Assembly: GCF_001189235.2 (NCBI RefSeq)
Contig: NZ_LFIP02000001.1
Location: 1,215,755 to 1,279,754 of the forward strand
Length of the DNA: 64,000 nt
Direction: 5' to 3'
Source of the DNA: Bradyrhizobium embrapense
GTDB taxonomy: Bacteria > Pseudomonadota > Alphaproteobacteria > Rhizobiales > Xanthobacteraceae
Positions 56,269 to 64,000 of the stretch are shown here, piece by piece (position 1 is the stretch's first letter; each line of letters starts with the position of its first letter). Both the position numbers and the translations under genes were made by a program. The notes below the pieces were generated by a model. It saw only the letters and a list, made by a program, of their open reading frames with translations. It did not search any database and was not told the origin of the DNA.

Positions 56269-58311
56269 TCAGCCGACGCTCTCGCCCATCGCCTCGAGAC
56301 GACGCAGCGCACCTTCGTTGTTCTGCTGCGCCGCCTGTCGATACCAGCGCAGCGCCTGATCGCGGTCCTGCGCGACGCCGTTGCCGGCACGCAACGCATC
56401 GCCAATGGCGAGTTGCGCTTCGGCCATGCCTTGCTGCGCAGCGGCCGCGAACCACTCGGCCGCCTTCGCCGGATCGGCGTCGCAGCCCTGGCCTCGTCCG
56501 AGCATCACGGCAAGGTTGTATTGCGCGGTCGTGTGACCCTGGCGCGCAGCGGCCTCGTACCATTTCACGCCCTGGACAAGATCCTGCTCGACGCCCTGCC
56601 CGGTGCAATACATCACCGCGAGCTTGAATTGCGCTGCGGCGCTGCCGCCATCGGCCGCCTTGACGATCCAGCCGGCGGCCGCCTGCGGATCCTTGAGGCT
56701 GCTGTTGGGATCGGAATACAGCAACGCCAATGTGTGCTGGGCCTCGACATGGCCGGCGCTTGCCGCCCGCTTGAACCATTGCACCGCGGCCGGAAGATCG
56801 ACGGCGCCGCCGGACCTTCCCATGTGAAGCCCGCCCAACTGGAATGCTGCGGCAGAATGCCCCGCCTCGGCGGCATCGGTGAGCAGCGTGCGTGCCTGCA
56901 CGAGACCGGCTTCGGACGGCTCCTGCTGGATGAGAAACACGGCATAGGCCGTCTTTGCATCGGCATCGCCGCCGTTGGCATTGGCCGCCTTGCTGAGCCA
57001 TTCGGCAGCGCGCGCCTGATCGCGCGGCACACCGTTGCCCGCCGAGTAGAGCCGGCCGAGTTGTACGCCTGCGGCGCTGATGCCTCCCTCGGACGCGCGC
57101 TCGAACCACTTGATCGCGGTCGCGACATCGCGCGTCACGCCGTTGCCGTTGAGATAGAACACCGCGATGTTGTGAGCCGCCGTGGCATGGCCACTCTCGG
57201 CCGCGCGCTCGAACCATTTCGCAGCCTGGCGGATGCTGGGCGGAACGCCGGTGCCGGTGGCGTAGAAGCGCCCGGTAAGGAATTGCGCCTGCGCATCGCC
57301 GCGTTCGGCCGCCTTCTCATACCAATACGCCGCTTCGCGCAGGTCCGGCTCCGCAGCGGTGCCGAGCGCATAGAACTCGGCCAGCGCCTGGATCGCCGGC
57401 AAATAATCCTTCCGCGCCGCCTTGCGCAGCGCGGTCTCGGCCTTGTCGAGGTCCTTGGCCACCCCTTTGCCGCTCAGCCGCAACAGCGCGATGTTGTAGA
57501 GCGCGATGGCATCGTCATGGGCAGCTGCACTCTGGAAAAGCCGCGCGGCCTCTTCGACATTCTCGGGAAGCCCGGTGCCCTTGAGGCACATGAAAGCGAG
57601 CGCAACCTGCGCGCGGACATGCCCCTGCGCCGCGGCCTTGTGATACCAGATCGCGGCCTGCGCAAGATCGACGGCAACGCCGCGCCCCTGATAGTACACG
57701 TCGCCGAGCGCGAATTCGCCGGCCGCGGCCTTCTGCTCGGCCGCAGCCTCGTACCAGCGCAGGGCAACGGCGTGATCCTTGGTGCAGCCTTGCCCGTTGG
57801 CGTACATGTCGCCCAGCAGCGCTTGCGCGTCCGCCTTGCCGGCTTCCGCCGCCAACGACATCCAGAGGAAGGCGGCGTCGAGATCCCTCGGCACGCCGAT
57901 TCCGTTCGGGAACACCAGATCGTGGAGGTTGGTCGCCTTGTCACCCAGCCGCGCCGCCGTGGATTGCCGCCACATCTCGGGCCGGTTCGGTCCGAGCGCG
58001 GCCTGAAAGCCGTGGAAGTGGATCAAGCCGAGCTGGAATTGCGCATCGACATGTCCATGCAGCGCGGCGCGTTCGTACCACGCGACCGCGTCCGGAATGT
58101 TGCCGATGACGCCCTCGTTCTTCGCATAGAGCAGCCCGATCCGGTAATCCGCCTCCGGGTTGCCCGCGCGCGACGCGAGCCGCCACAAGCGGAGCGCCTC
58201 GAGGTATTGCCGGTTCTCGTAAGCCTGCATTCCCCGTTCAAACTGCGATGAGTCTGAACCGGACGAACGGGGCCGGAGCAGGTCGAGAAGGGATCGCGCC
58301 GATACCGTCAT
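56269..58311 (-). CDS. Sel1-repeat protein in the type I secretion operon
   Basis: 680 residues made almost wholly of about 17 Sel1-like repeats of 36 residues (pattern AxxWYxxAAxxGxxxAQxxLGxxYxxGxGVxxD), for example AIWYHKAAAQGHVRAQVALA and AAKWFERAAESGHATAAHNIA. Such solenoids mediate protein-protein contacts. No signal peptide is visible, so it is likely cytoplasmic. Its ATG overlaps the hlyD stop by four bases, showing translational coupling to the exporter. A longer open frame inside hlyD is a shadow. Confidence 0.88.
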   Translation of the reverse strand: MTVSARSLLDLLRPRSSGSDSSQFERGMQAYENRQYLEALRLWRLASRAGNPEADYRIGLLYAKNEGVIGNIPDAVAWYERAALHGHVDAQFQLGLIHFHGFQAALGPNRPEMWRQSTAARLGDKATNLHDLVFPNGIGVPRDLDAAFLWMSLAAEAGKADAQALLGDMYANGQGCTKDHAVALRWYEAAAEQKAAAGEFALGDVYYQGRGVAVDLAQAAIWYHKAAAQGHVRAQVALAFMCLKGTGLPENVEEAARLFQSAAAHDDAIALYNIALLRLSGKGVAKDLDKAETALRKAARKDYLPAIQALAEFYALGTAAEPDLREAAYWYEKAAERGDAQAQFLTGRFYATGTGVPPSIRQAAKWFERAAESGHATAAHNIAVFYLNGNGVTRDVATAIKWFERASEGGISAAGVQLGRLYSAGNGVPRDQARAAEWLSKAANANGGDADAKTAYAVFLIQQEPSEAGLVQARTLLTDAAEAGHSAAAFQLGGLHMGRSGGAVDLPAAVQWFKRAASAGHVEAQHTLALLYSDPNSSLKDPQAAAGWIVKAADGGSAAAQFKLAVMYCTGQGVEQDLVQGVKWYEAAARQGHTTAQYNLAVMLGRGQGCDADPAKAAEWFAAAAQQGMAEAQLAIGDALRAGNGVAQDRDQALRWYRQAAQQNNEGALRRLEAMGESVG

Positions 58312-59654
58312 GGCTCGCGCATTGCTTCTTTTGCGCTGCGCAGCATGCCGCCGAGCAGATACATCGCAACGGACCGGGTGCCGACATTGACATCGCCCTG
58401 CAATGTCATGCCGGGGATGAGGCGGAAATTCTTCGGAACATCCTTGAAGTTGGTCTCGTCGACGGAGCATCGCGCCTTGTAGTAGGCATCGACCGGCTTC
58501 CCGTCATCATCGGTCGTGAAGGCGCCTTCGCTGATCCAGCGAATCCTGCCCTGCGCCGTACCGTGCTCCGCCGCGTTGAAGGCATCGACCTTCATCGTGC
58601 AGGGGTCGTTGGGCCGGACGAAGCCGACATCGCGCGACAGGATCTGGATCTCGGCCTCGAGCCGGGTCTTGAGCGGCATCAGCGTAATGAAGGGATCGCC
58701 CGGCTTCAGCACCGATCCGACCGAGAGCTTGGCGAGGGTCAGGACGACCGACGGCTCGGCTGCCGTCCACCGCACCAGATCCTGATGCTTGATGGCCTTG
58801 TCATAGTTCGAGCGGGCCGTATCGAGGCTGTTGCGCGTCGTGACCAGATCCTGGCTCAGTTGCGCATTCCATTGCTCGATGAAAGCCTTGCGATCGGCCT
58901 TCAGCGATTCCAGCTGGTGTTGCGCTTCCAGCAGCGTGTTGTGCGTGTTGTCGATCTGGCGCAACAGCTCCAGGCGATTGTCCTGGGACAGATACAGGTT
59001 CAGCTTGGACCCGCTGCCGCTTTCCGCAAGCGTCGAGCGCATGTCCTCGATCTTGCCGGCGATCTCGGCGCGTTGGCTGTAGCGTTCGTCGTCTTTCTTC
59101 GACTTCTGGATCGTCGCTTCGGTCTGGCTGATCTTGGAGTCGTAGCTGTTCACCTGCGCATTGTACTGGGCGACGCGCTGATCGTAGAGTGCCTTTTGCA
59201 AGGCGTTGTACCTCGTCACTTCCGGATCGTTGGACTGACCATATGTCAGCGGCTTTCCGGACAATTCGGCCTCGTCGCGGGCAACCTGTGCATCGAGGCT
59301 CGCAATCTGCAGCTTGTACTGGGTGACATCGGCCGCGGTGAAGGTCGAGTCGAGGGTCGCGAGCAGCTGCCCGGTCTCGACCTGCTCGCCTTCCCGAACA
59401 TCGATGGTCTTGATGATCGAGGCGTCCAGGGCCTGCAGCACGTTGATCTGATCGACCGGGACGATCCGGCCGCCGACGCTCGTGATGACCCGATCGACGC
59501 GCGTGAAGCACATGATCGCCACGACGGAGACCATGAACGCCGACAGCAAGAACAGCGTCGCCCGAGCCAGCAACGGCTCGGCCGCCTCGCGGATTGCGTC
59601 GGTTTCGGACTGGAACTGGCGAACGGTCGCGAGCGAAGCCTGATTAGGAGACAA
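58308..59654 (-). CDS. Type I secretion membrane fusion protein (HlyD family)
   Basis: 448 residues. One membrane helix (about 32-50), a lipoyl half (GGRIVPVDQINVLQALDASIIKTIDVREGEQV), a long coiled-coil hairpin (about 115-290), the second lipoyl half and a C-terminal beta-barrel ending in RSVAMYLLGGML. It links the ABC exporter to a TolC-type outer-membrane channel. I chose TTG at 59654, which has AGGAG eight bases upstream (59663-59667) and overlaps the exporter stop by 11 bases; an ATG at 59681 lacks such a site. Confidence 0.9.
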   Translation of the reverse strand: MSPNQASLATVRQFQSETDAIREAAEPLLARATLFLLSAFMVSVVAIMCFTRVDRVITSVGGRIVPVDQINVLQALDASIIKTIDVREGEQVETGQLLATLDSTFTAADVTQYKLQIASLDAQVARDEAELSGKPLTYGQSNDPEVTRYNALQKALYDQRVAQYNAQVNSYDSKISQTEATIQKSKKDDERYSQRAEIAGKIEDMRSTLAESGSGSKLNLYLSQDNRLELLRQIDNTHNTLLEAQHQLESLKADRKAFIEQWNAQLSQDLVTTRNSLDTARSNYDKAIKHQDLVRWTAAEPSVVLTLAKLSVGSVLKPGDPFITLMPLKTRLEAEIQILSRDVGFVRPNDPCTMKVDAFNAAEHGTAQGRIRWISEGAFTTDDDGKPVDAYYKARCSVDETNFKDVPKNFRLIPGMTLQGDVNVGTRSVAMYLLGGMLRSAKEAMREP

Positions 59655-61878
59655 GGGTCGGACTCCTGAAGTTTTTCTCATTGCGGCCTGTCGGCACGAG
59701 ATGCGTGTTCTGCTGGTACCAGAGCGAGCTATAGATGTCGTTTCGTTCCAAAAGCTCCTCGTGACGGCCGATATCGTTGACCACGCCGCGATTGAGCACG
59801 AGGATCGCATCGGCCTTGGTGAGCGACGACAGCCGGTGCGAGATGATGATCAGCGTGCGCCCCTGGGCGATCCGCGAAATATTCGCGTTGACGATCGTCT
59901 CGCTCTCGGCATCGAGCGCACTGGTCGCTTCGTCGAGGATCAGGATCGGAGGATTGACGATCAGCGCTCGCGCGATCGCGAGACGCTGACGCTGGCCGCC
60001 GGAAAGATTGGTGGATCCCTCGTAGATATAGGTCTCGTAGCCGCGCGGCAGCTTGTCGATGAACTCCTCGGCGCCCGCCAATCGCGCCGCCCTGACGATA
60101 TCGTCGAAGGTCGCATCGGGCTTTGCGGCCGAAATGTTTTCGCGAATCGTGCCGCTGAACAGGAAGTTCTCCTGCAGCACGACACCCACGTTGCGGCGGA
60201 GATGGTCGACGTCGTATTCGCGGACATCGATGCCGTCGACCTTGATCAAACCGCCGTAGTCGGAGTGCAGGCGCTGCAGCAGCCGGGTGATCGTGGTCTT
60301 GCCCGAGCCGCTCTTGCCCATCACGCCCAGCGTGGTGCCGAGCGGAATCTCGAAGGAGACGTTGTTCAGTGCCGGCGACACCGCCCCCTTGTACTTGAAG
60401 GTGACGCCGGAGAATTCGACCAGCCCCTTGAGCGGAACCCGCACGCCGTGGCCGGAACGTCCCTCCTCAGGCGGCTGATTCACCAGCCTGCCGACGATCG
60501 TGACGGCCGTGCGGGCCTCGTCGTACTGATTGATGAGCTGGGCCATCTGCATCAGCGGGCCGGCGACACGTTGCGACAGCATCAGAAAGGCAAACAGCGC
60601 CCCGACATAGACCGGATCGCCGCTCGACACGGCCATGTAGACACCGAACGCATAGGGCGCACTCACCGCCAATCGTTCCAACGGACGCACCACCGTCTGG
60701 ATGGCGGTTCCGGTCAGGCCTTCGGCAAGACGCGCCTTGGCGACGCGCGCCACAAGCACATCCCACATGTGCCGCTGCCGCTTGTCGAGCGCCAGCGATT
60801 TGATGGTCCGCATGCCGTTCAGGCTCTGGATCAGGAAGGCGCCCTGCGCGCCTTCGGCCGCCAGGGTTGCCGAGGACTTCTTCCGGTAGGCCGGCAGCAT
60901 CAGGACAAGCCAGGTTACGATCACGCCGGCAAAGCCGAGAACCATCAGCGTCATGATCGGGCTGAAGAAGAACATCACGGGCAGGAAGAAGAACAGCGTC
61001 GTCGAATCGAGAATGGTTCCGAACAGCTGCCCGGTGAGGAAGCCGCGAATTCGGAACACTTCGCGGATGTCCCTCGAAATCAGGCCGACCGGGTTCTGCT
61101 CGAAGTAGTCGATCGGCAGATTGAGCACCTTCTCAAACACGTAGGTCGACAGCTTGACGTCGAGGCGGGCCGTCAGACGCTGCACCAGATACTGCCGCAG
61201 GAACGTGAACGCCGCCTCGAACAGGATGAGCACAAGCATGCCGATGCACAGCACGTAGAACGTGTTGTAGGCCTTGTAGAAGATGACCTTGTCGGAGAGC
61301 AGCCGCCAGAACATGATCGGGCCGAGGCCCATCAAGCCCAGGATCAACGCCGCGATCGCGACGTCGCGCAGGATACGCCGTTCGCGGAACAGCAGGGCGG
61401 TGACAAAGCCGAAGCTGAACGGCTGGGTCTCGTCGGAAATCTCGTAGTCGCGCTTGGCCATGACGACGTCGCCCGACCAGATGTCCTCAAAGCGCGGCTG
61501 GTCGATGACGAGCAGCGCATCCTCGCTCGCGTTCGGATCCTGCAAGACCACCCGGGTGCTGTTTTCATCGCCTTCAAGGCGCAGCAGGACCATGTGGCTG
61601 CCATCGCGCAGGCGAACGATGGCCGGCAGCGCCCGCTTGAGATGGCTCAGCCCCGTCCAGTCCAGCGTGACGGCCTTTGCCGTCATTCCGGATGAGTTCG
61701 CGCACTTCAGAAGTTCCGGAAGCGTGACCTCCTGGTCACCCAGGAGATTGTCGTGGATGAGCTGGGAAGGCGTCAGATGCAGGCCATGCTGCCTTGCCAC
61801 GAGGACGAGACATGCAAGACCCGAGGGTGGCAGCCCTTCCACCGAAGGTGCGCCGACGAGCGAGAGGTGTTTGGTCAT
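59644..61878 (-). CDS. Type I secretion ABC transporter with degenerate C39-like domain
   Basis: 744 residues. The N-terminal C39-like domain (1-125) has Ser19 in place of the catalytic Cys (PSGLACLVLVARQHG), so it should bind but not cut substrate. Membrane helices fill about 165-440; the ATPase has Walker A GKSGSGKTT near 520, signature LSGGQRQR near 625 and Walker B ILILDEATSALD. It is of the HlyB/RTX-toxin type and should export the RTX protein upstream. First gene of exporter-hlyD-Sel1. Confidence 0.93.
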   Translation of the reverse strand: MTKHLSLVGAPSVEGLPPSGLACLVLVARQHGLHLTPSQLIHDNLLGDQEVTLPELLKCANSSGMTAKAVTLDWTGLSHLKRALPAIVRLRDGSHMVLLRLEGDENSTRVVLQDPNASEDALLVIDQPRFEDIWSGDVVMAKRDYEISDETQPFSFGFVTALLFRERRILRDVAIAALILGLMGLGPIMFWRLLSDKVIFYKAYNTFYVLCIGMLVLILFEAAFTFLRQYLVQRLTARLDVKLSTYVFEKVLNLPIDYFEQNPVGLISRDIREVFRIRGFLTGQLFGTILDSTTLFFFLPVMFFFSPIMTLMVLGFAGVIVTWLVLMLPAYRKKSSATLAAEGAQGAFLIQSLNGMRTIKSLALDKRQRHMWDVLVARVAKARLAEGLTGTAIQTVVRPLERLAVSAPYAFGVYMAVSSGDPVYVGALFAFLMLSQRVAGPLMQMAQLINQYDEARTAVTIVGRLVNQPPEEGRSGHGVRVPLKGLVEFSGVTFKYKGAVSPALNNVSFEIPLGTTLGVMGKSGSGKTTITRLLQRLHSDYGGLIKVDGIDVREYDVDHLRRNVGVVLQENFLFSGTIRENISAAKPDATFDDIVRAARLAGAEEFIDKLPRGYETYIYEGSTNLSGGQRQRLAIARALIVNPPILILDEATSALDAESETIVNANISRIAQGRTLIIISHRLSSLTKADAILVLNRGVVNDIGRHEELLERNDIYSSLWYQQNTHLVPTGRNEKNFRSPTLVS

Positions 61879-61914
61879 GGATGCCTCGAAGTTTCGACTG
61901 CGCAGATCCTGGCC

Positions 61915-61950
61915 TTAGCGAACTATAACTTATCATTGTTAGTTCGCTAA
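61915..61950. promoter_or_regulatory. Perfect inverted repeat upstream of the type I secretion operon
   Basis: TTAGCGAACTA (61915-61925) and TAGTTCGCTAA (61940-61950), 11-base perfect arms with a 14-base AT-rich spacer, 37-72 bases upstream of the exporter ATG. Position and symmetry suggest an operator for a dimeric regulator; a leader hairpin is an alternative. Confidence 0.5.
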
Positions 61951-62069
61951 CGCAGCATTTTCAGCACATCGCACCAAAAAGATATATTTCGCGACCGGCA
62001 CAAAGCCGATTCGAGCGTTGTCACAGACCGTTTAACCACGGAACTTTATAACATTATTTAACATCGACA

Positions 62070-62699
62070 TCACGGCGCGGCGGTCACGGTCTCCCGGAAG
62101 TCGAAGCCGCAGGCCTCCAGCTGCGGCCGGATCCGCTCATCCTCGGCCTCGGGCATCAGCGCCAGCGCGCAGACCTCGAAGTTCCCGCTGCGCACGGAAA
62201 CCGTCGGAAAGCCGGCGCTCAGCAGCAGGTTTCCCATTCGCTCGGACGAGAAGCCGGTCTTGTGCGCCATGTGATGGCGCCCCTGCTCGATTGCGCCGGA
62301 ATGCCCGTAGATCATATCCAGTGGCCGGATCGGGCCCGCCGGCGAGACATACGCCACCGCACCGAGACCATGGATCAGCATGTGCTGGGCCACCGCCTCA
62401 AGGTCGGGCGACATGATCAGCGCAAAGCCATCCGGCTTGAGAACCTCGCGGAACTGCACGAATGTAGGGTGAATCTCATGGGCATAGAGATGCTCCATGA
62501 CGTGAGAGCACCAGATCGCGTCGAACGAGGCCAGCGGGAACAATCGAGAGAGATCGGTGATCGATCCGACGACGTCCGGATTAACGCCTCCGTCGACATC
62601 GAGCCGGACCTCCTCCCACTCCTGCGAGGTCATGAGCGGCTGGATGCGCTTGGTCACCGTCGATCCAGCACCGGCATTCAGCATTTTCTTCTTGGCCAA
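62070..62699 (-). CDS. Class I SAM-dependent methyltransferase
   Basis: 209 residues. Motif I LNAGAGSTVTKR, an acidic strand-2 end VRLDVDGGVNPD, motif II-like FDAIWCSHVMEHLY and LKPDGFALIMSPD fit Methyltransf_11-type enzymes. TTG at 62699 follows GGAG at eight bases. It lies between the RTX gene and the exporter operon; it may methylate a glycan or the secreted protein. Substrate unknown. Confidence 0.78.
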   Translation of the reverse strand: MAKKKMLNAGAGSTVTKRIQPLMTSQEWEEVRLDVDGGVNPDVVGSITDLSRLFPLASFDAIWCSHVMEHLYAHEIHPTFVQFREVLKPDGFALIMSPDLEAVAQHMLIHGLGAVAYVSPAGPIRPLDMIYGHSGAIEQGRHHMAHKTGFSSERMGNLLLSAGFPTVSVRSGNFEVCALALMPEAEDERIRPQLEACGFDFRETVTAAP

Positions 62700-62917
62700 T
62701 TCGAGAGCTCCGCGGGTTGGCGCATCAAGCGGCTGAATTCTGCAGCGATCGTTCGTCTTGACCGAACGTGCCGGGGCCGCAGAAGGCGATCGGCCACGGT
62801 TCCCATCGTATCAAGCGAGCACCACGCATTTACAAAAGCTACGTGGTCCGAATGTGACCAACTAACGTCTAACATCCGTTGGCGAACATGCCCCAGGCGG
62901 AACTTGTGATAGAGGCT

Positions 62918-63020
62918 GCTGATCTGGGTCATCTGGCCATTGCTGAAGTTGACGTCCAGAGAGCCGTCCTTGCCCGCGGCAATGCCGGTCAGGTCGGCCA
63001 AGGCGTGATCCAGAAAGGTC
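62918..63020 (-). pseudogene. Degraded duplicate of the RTX C-terminal coding end
   Basis: 103 bases matching 63165-63267 without gaps, 91 identical. It encodes FLDHALADLTGIAAGKDGSL and NFSNGQMTQIS, then continues into unrelated sequence (LYHKFRLGHVRQRML) instead of the intact NIEYLIFNDG ending. The 5' repeats are gone, so this is a remnant of an RTX paralogue or a partial duplication. The frame stays open to 62678 but without RTX features. Confidence 0.75.
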
Positions 63021-63051
63021 GATCACAACACCATCTGTAATCGCAAAGAAA

Positions 63052-63079
63052 CGCCACCTCAACCAGGGTTGAGGCGGCG
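63052..63079 (-). terminator. Terminator of the RTX gene
   Basis: CGCCACCTCAACC (63052-63064) pairs with GGTTGAGGCGGCG (63067-63079) with one G-U pair; on the minus strand it is followed by TTTCTTT. It lies 38 bases after the RTX stop. Confidence 0.65.
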
Positions 63080-63116
63080 CCTTTGATTAGTGGAGACCTA
63101 GTTCAGGCCTAGGATC

Positions 63117-64000
63117 TTACAGCTTGGTCGAGTGACCATCGTTGAAGATCAGGTATTCGATGTTGCTGATCTGGGTCACCTGGCCATTGCTGAAGTTGAC
63201 GTCCAGAGAACCGTCCTTGCCCGCGGTGATACCAGTCACATCGGTCGAGGCATGATCCAGGAAGGTCAGCGAGTCCTTGCTGCCTGCGCCACCGTCAATG
63301 GTGTCGTTGCTGTGGAGGTTGGACAGGTAGAAGTAATCCTGACCCGACCCGCCGACCATCGAGGCCGTGCCGGTGGCGGAGCCCACGAACGAGTCGTTGC
63401 CGCCGCCGCCGAACAGCGTCTGCGTGCCCGAACCGGCGACCAGCGTGTCGCTGCCGGAGCCACCATACAGCGTGTCGTTGCCGGCGCCGCCGTAGAGCGA
63501 GTCGTTGCCGTCACCGCCAAACAGCTTCGTCGCGTGCGACGCATCGCTGCCCGAATAGAGCACGTCATTGCCGGCGCCGCCGTACTCGGCAACAGTGCCC
63601 GTACCGCCGACAATCAGGTCGTTGCCGGCACCGCCATACAGCGTGTCCGCACCGGCGCCACCATACAGCGAGTCGTTGCCGGCACCGCCGTCGAGGATCG
63701 AGCCGTGCGAGGCATCCGAGTTCGAGTAGAGCGCGTCGTTGCCGGCGCCGCCGAACAGCTCGTTGTTACCCGAACCGCCGATCAGGACGTCGTTGCCCTT
63801 GCCGCCGTCGAGAATCTGGTTGCCCGAACCGCCGGTCAGCGTGTCGTTGCCGTCGCCGCCGAACAGGCGATCGTTGCCGGCACCGCCGTACAGCGCGTCG
63901 TTGCCCGTGCCGCCAAGCAGGATGCTGGAATTGCCGGCAGTGCTGCCGGACACCAGCACGTCGTTGCCGCTGCCGCCCAACAGGGTCGACGAGCTGCCGC
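63117..64000 (-). CDS. RTX calcium-binding repeat protein, C-terminal part (cut by window edge)
   Basis: At least 294 residues are visible; the start is beyond 64000. About 16 nonapeptide GGxGxDxLx repeats (GGAGNDSLYGG, GGDGNDTLTGG and others) should form a calcium-bound beta-roll, with repeat-flanking variants such as YSGSDASHATKLFGG. The tail (TGITAGKDGSLDVNFSNGQV, TQISNIEYLIFNDGHSTKL) is the uncleaved C-terminal signal for type I export. The exporter operon downstream on the same strand is its likely route. An adhesin, S-layer or enzyme role depends on the unseen N-terminus. Confidence 0.92.
   Translation of the reverse strand, partial: GSSSTLLGGSGNDVLVSGSTAGNSSILLGGTGNDALYGGAGNDRLFGGDGNDTLTGGSGNQILDGGKGNDVLIGGSGNNELFGGAGNDALYSNSDASHGSILDGGAGNDSLYGGAGADTLYGGAGNDLIVGGTGTVAEYGGAGNDVLYSGSDASHATKLFGGDGNDSLYGGAGNDTLYGGSGSDTLVAGSGTQTLFGGGGNDSFVGSATGTASMVGGSGQDYFYLSNLHSNDTIDGGAGSKDSLTFLDHASTDVTGITAGKDGSLDVNFSNGQVTQISNIEYLIFNDGHSTKL

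Noticed and set aside
56413..61695. Frames of 612 and 664 codons opposite the Sel1 and ABC exporter genes
   Set aside because: They arise from regular codon use in the repeat and ATPase sequences; no homology.
62862..63062. 66-codon frame overlapping the RTX tail remnant
   Set aside because: It is in another frame than the one homologous to the intact RTX tail.
63117..64000. Regular short repeats that could be read as a CRISPR array
   Set aside because: The 27-base periodicity is in frame and encodes GGxGxDxLx nonapeptides; there are no spacers of unique sequence.

Overview
The window reads as chromosomal DNA of a high-GC rhizobial alphaproteobacterium, most likely Bradyrhizobium or a close relative. 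The reasons are the feuPQ / cycHJKL (ccmIEFH) / degP / two-component / glnE block, the NAD-dependent fdsGBA-fdhD-fdsD formate dehydrogenase, rhizobial-type intergenic palindromes, and several genes whose best start is TTG or GTG behind a good Shine-Dalgarno sequence. I found no tRNA, rRNA, CRISPR array or intact insertion sequence.

Layout. 1-2.7 kb: a cut-off DMT transporter and a TetR regulator sharing one operator type, then a long CDF metal exporter. 2.8-5.2 kb: a PAS-type histidine kinase. 5.2-8.8 kb: opgG-opgH for periplasmic glucan. 9-16.1 kb: a LysR gene divergent from the formate dehydrogenase operon. 16.2-33.3 kb, all on the minus strand: feuP-feuQ, a patch of small or unknown genes with an IS remnant, ccmI-ccmE-ccmF-ccmH, degP, a response regulator and kinase, and glnE; several of these overlap their neighbours. 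33.6-36.7 kb: a VanZ-like protein, galE, a LapG-like transglutaminase-fold protease and an orphan ParA ATPase.

36.7-64 kb is a surface-glycan and secretion region. It has a GT4, two very large multidomain GT2 enzymes, UDP-glucose dehydrogenase, the complete dTDP-L-rhamnose set (rfbDC divergent from rfbAB), a GT92-like enzyme, a further GT2, two GH99/WbsX-like proteins (one with a Tat signal), two small methyltransferase-fold proteins, a type I secretion operon (ABC exporter, HlyD adaptor, Sel1-repeat protein, all overlapping) and the 3' end of an RTX protein beside a degraded copy of its own C-terminal coding end. No Wzx/Wzy or Wzm/Wzt exporter is visible here.

How they may work together (inference): dTDP-rhamnose, UDP-glucuronate and UDP-galactose feed the glycosyltransferases; the RTX protein leaves through the type I exporter; and the Sel1 protein, LapG-like protease and Tat-exported GH99-like protein are candidates for assembling, releasing or trimming the resulting surface layer. 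The most original parts are the exporter-HlyD-Sel1 coupling, the perfect inverted repeat in front of that operon, and the duplicated RTX tail.
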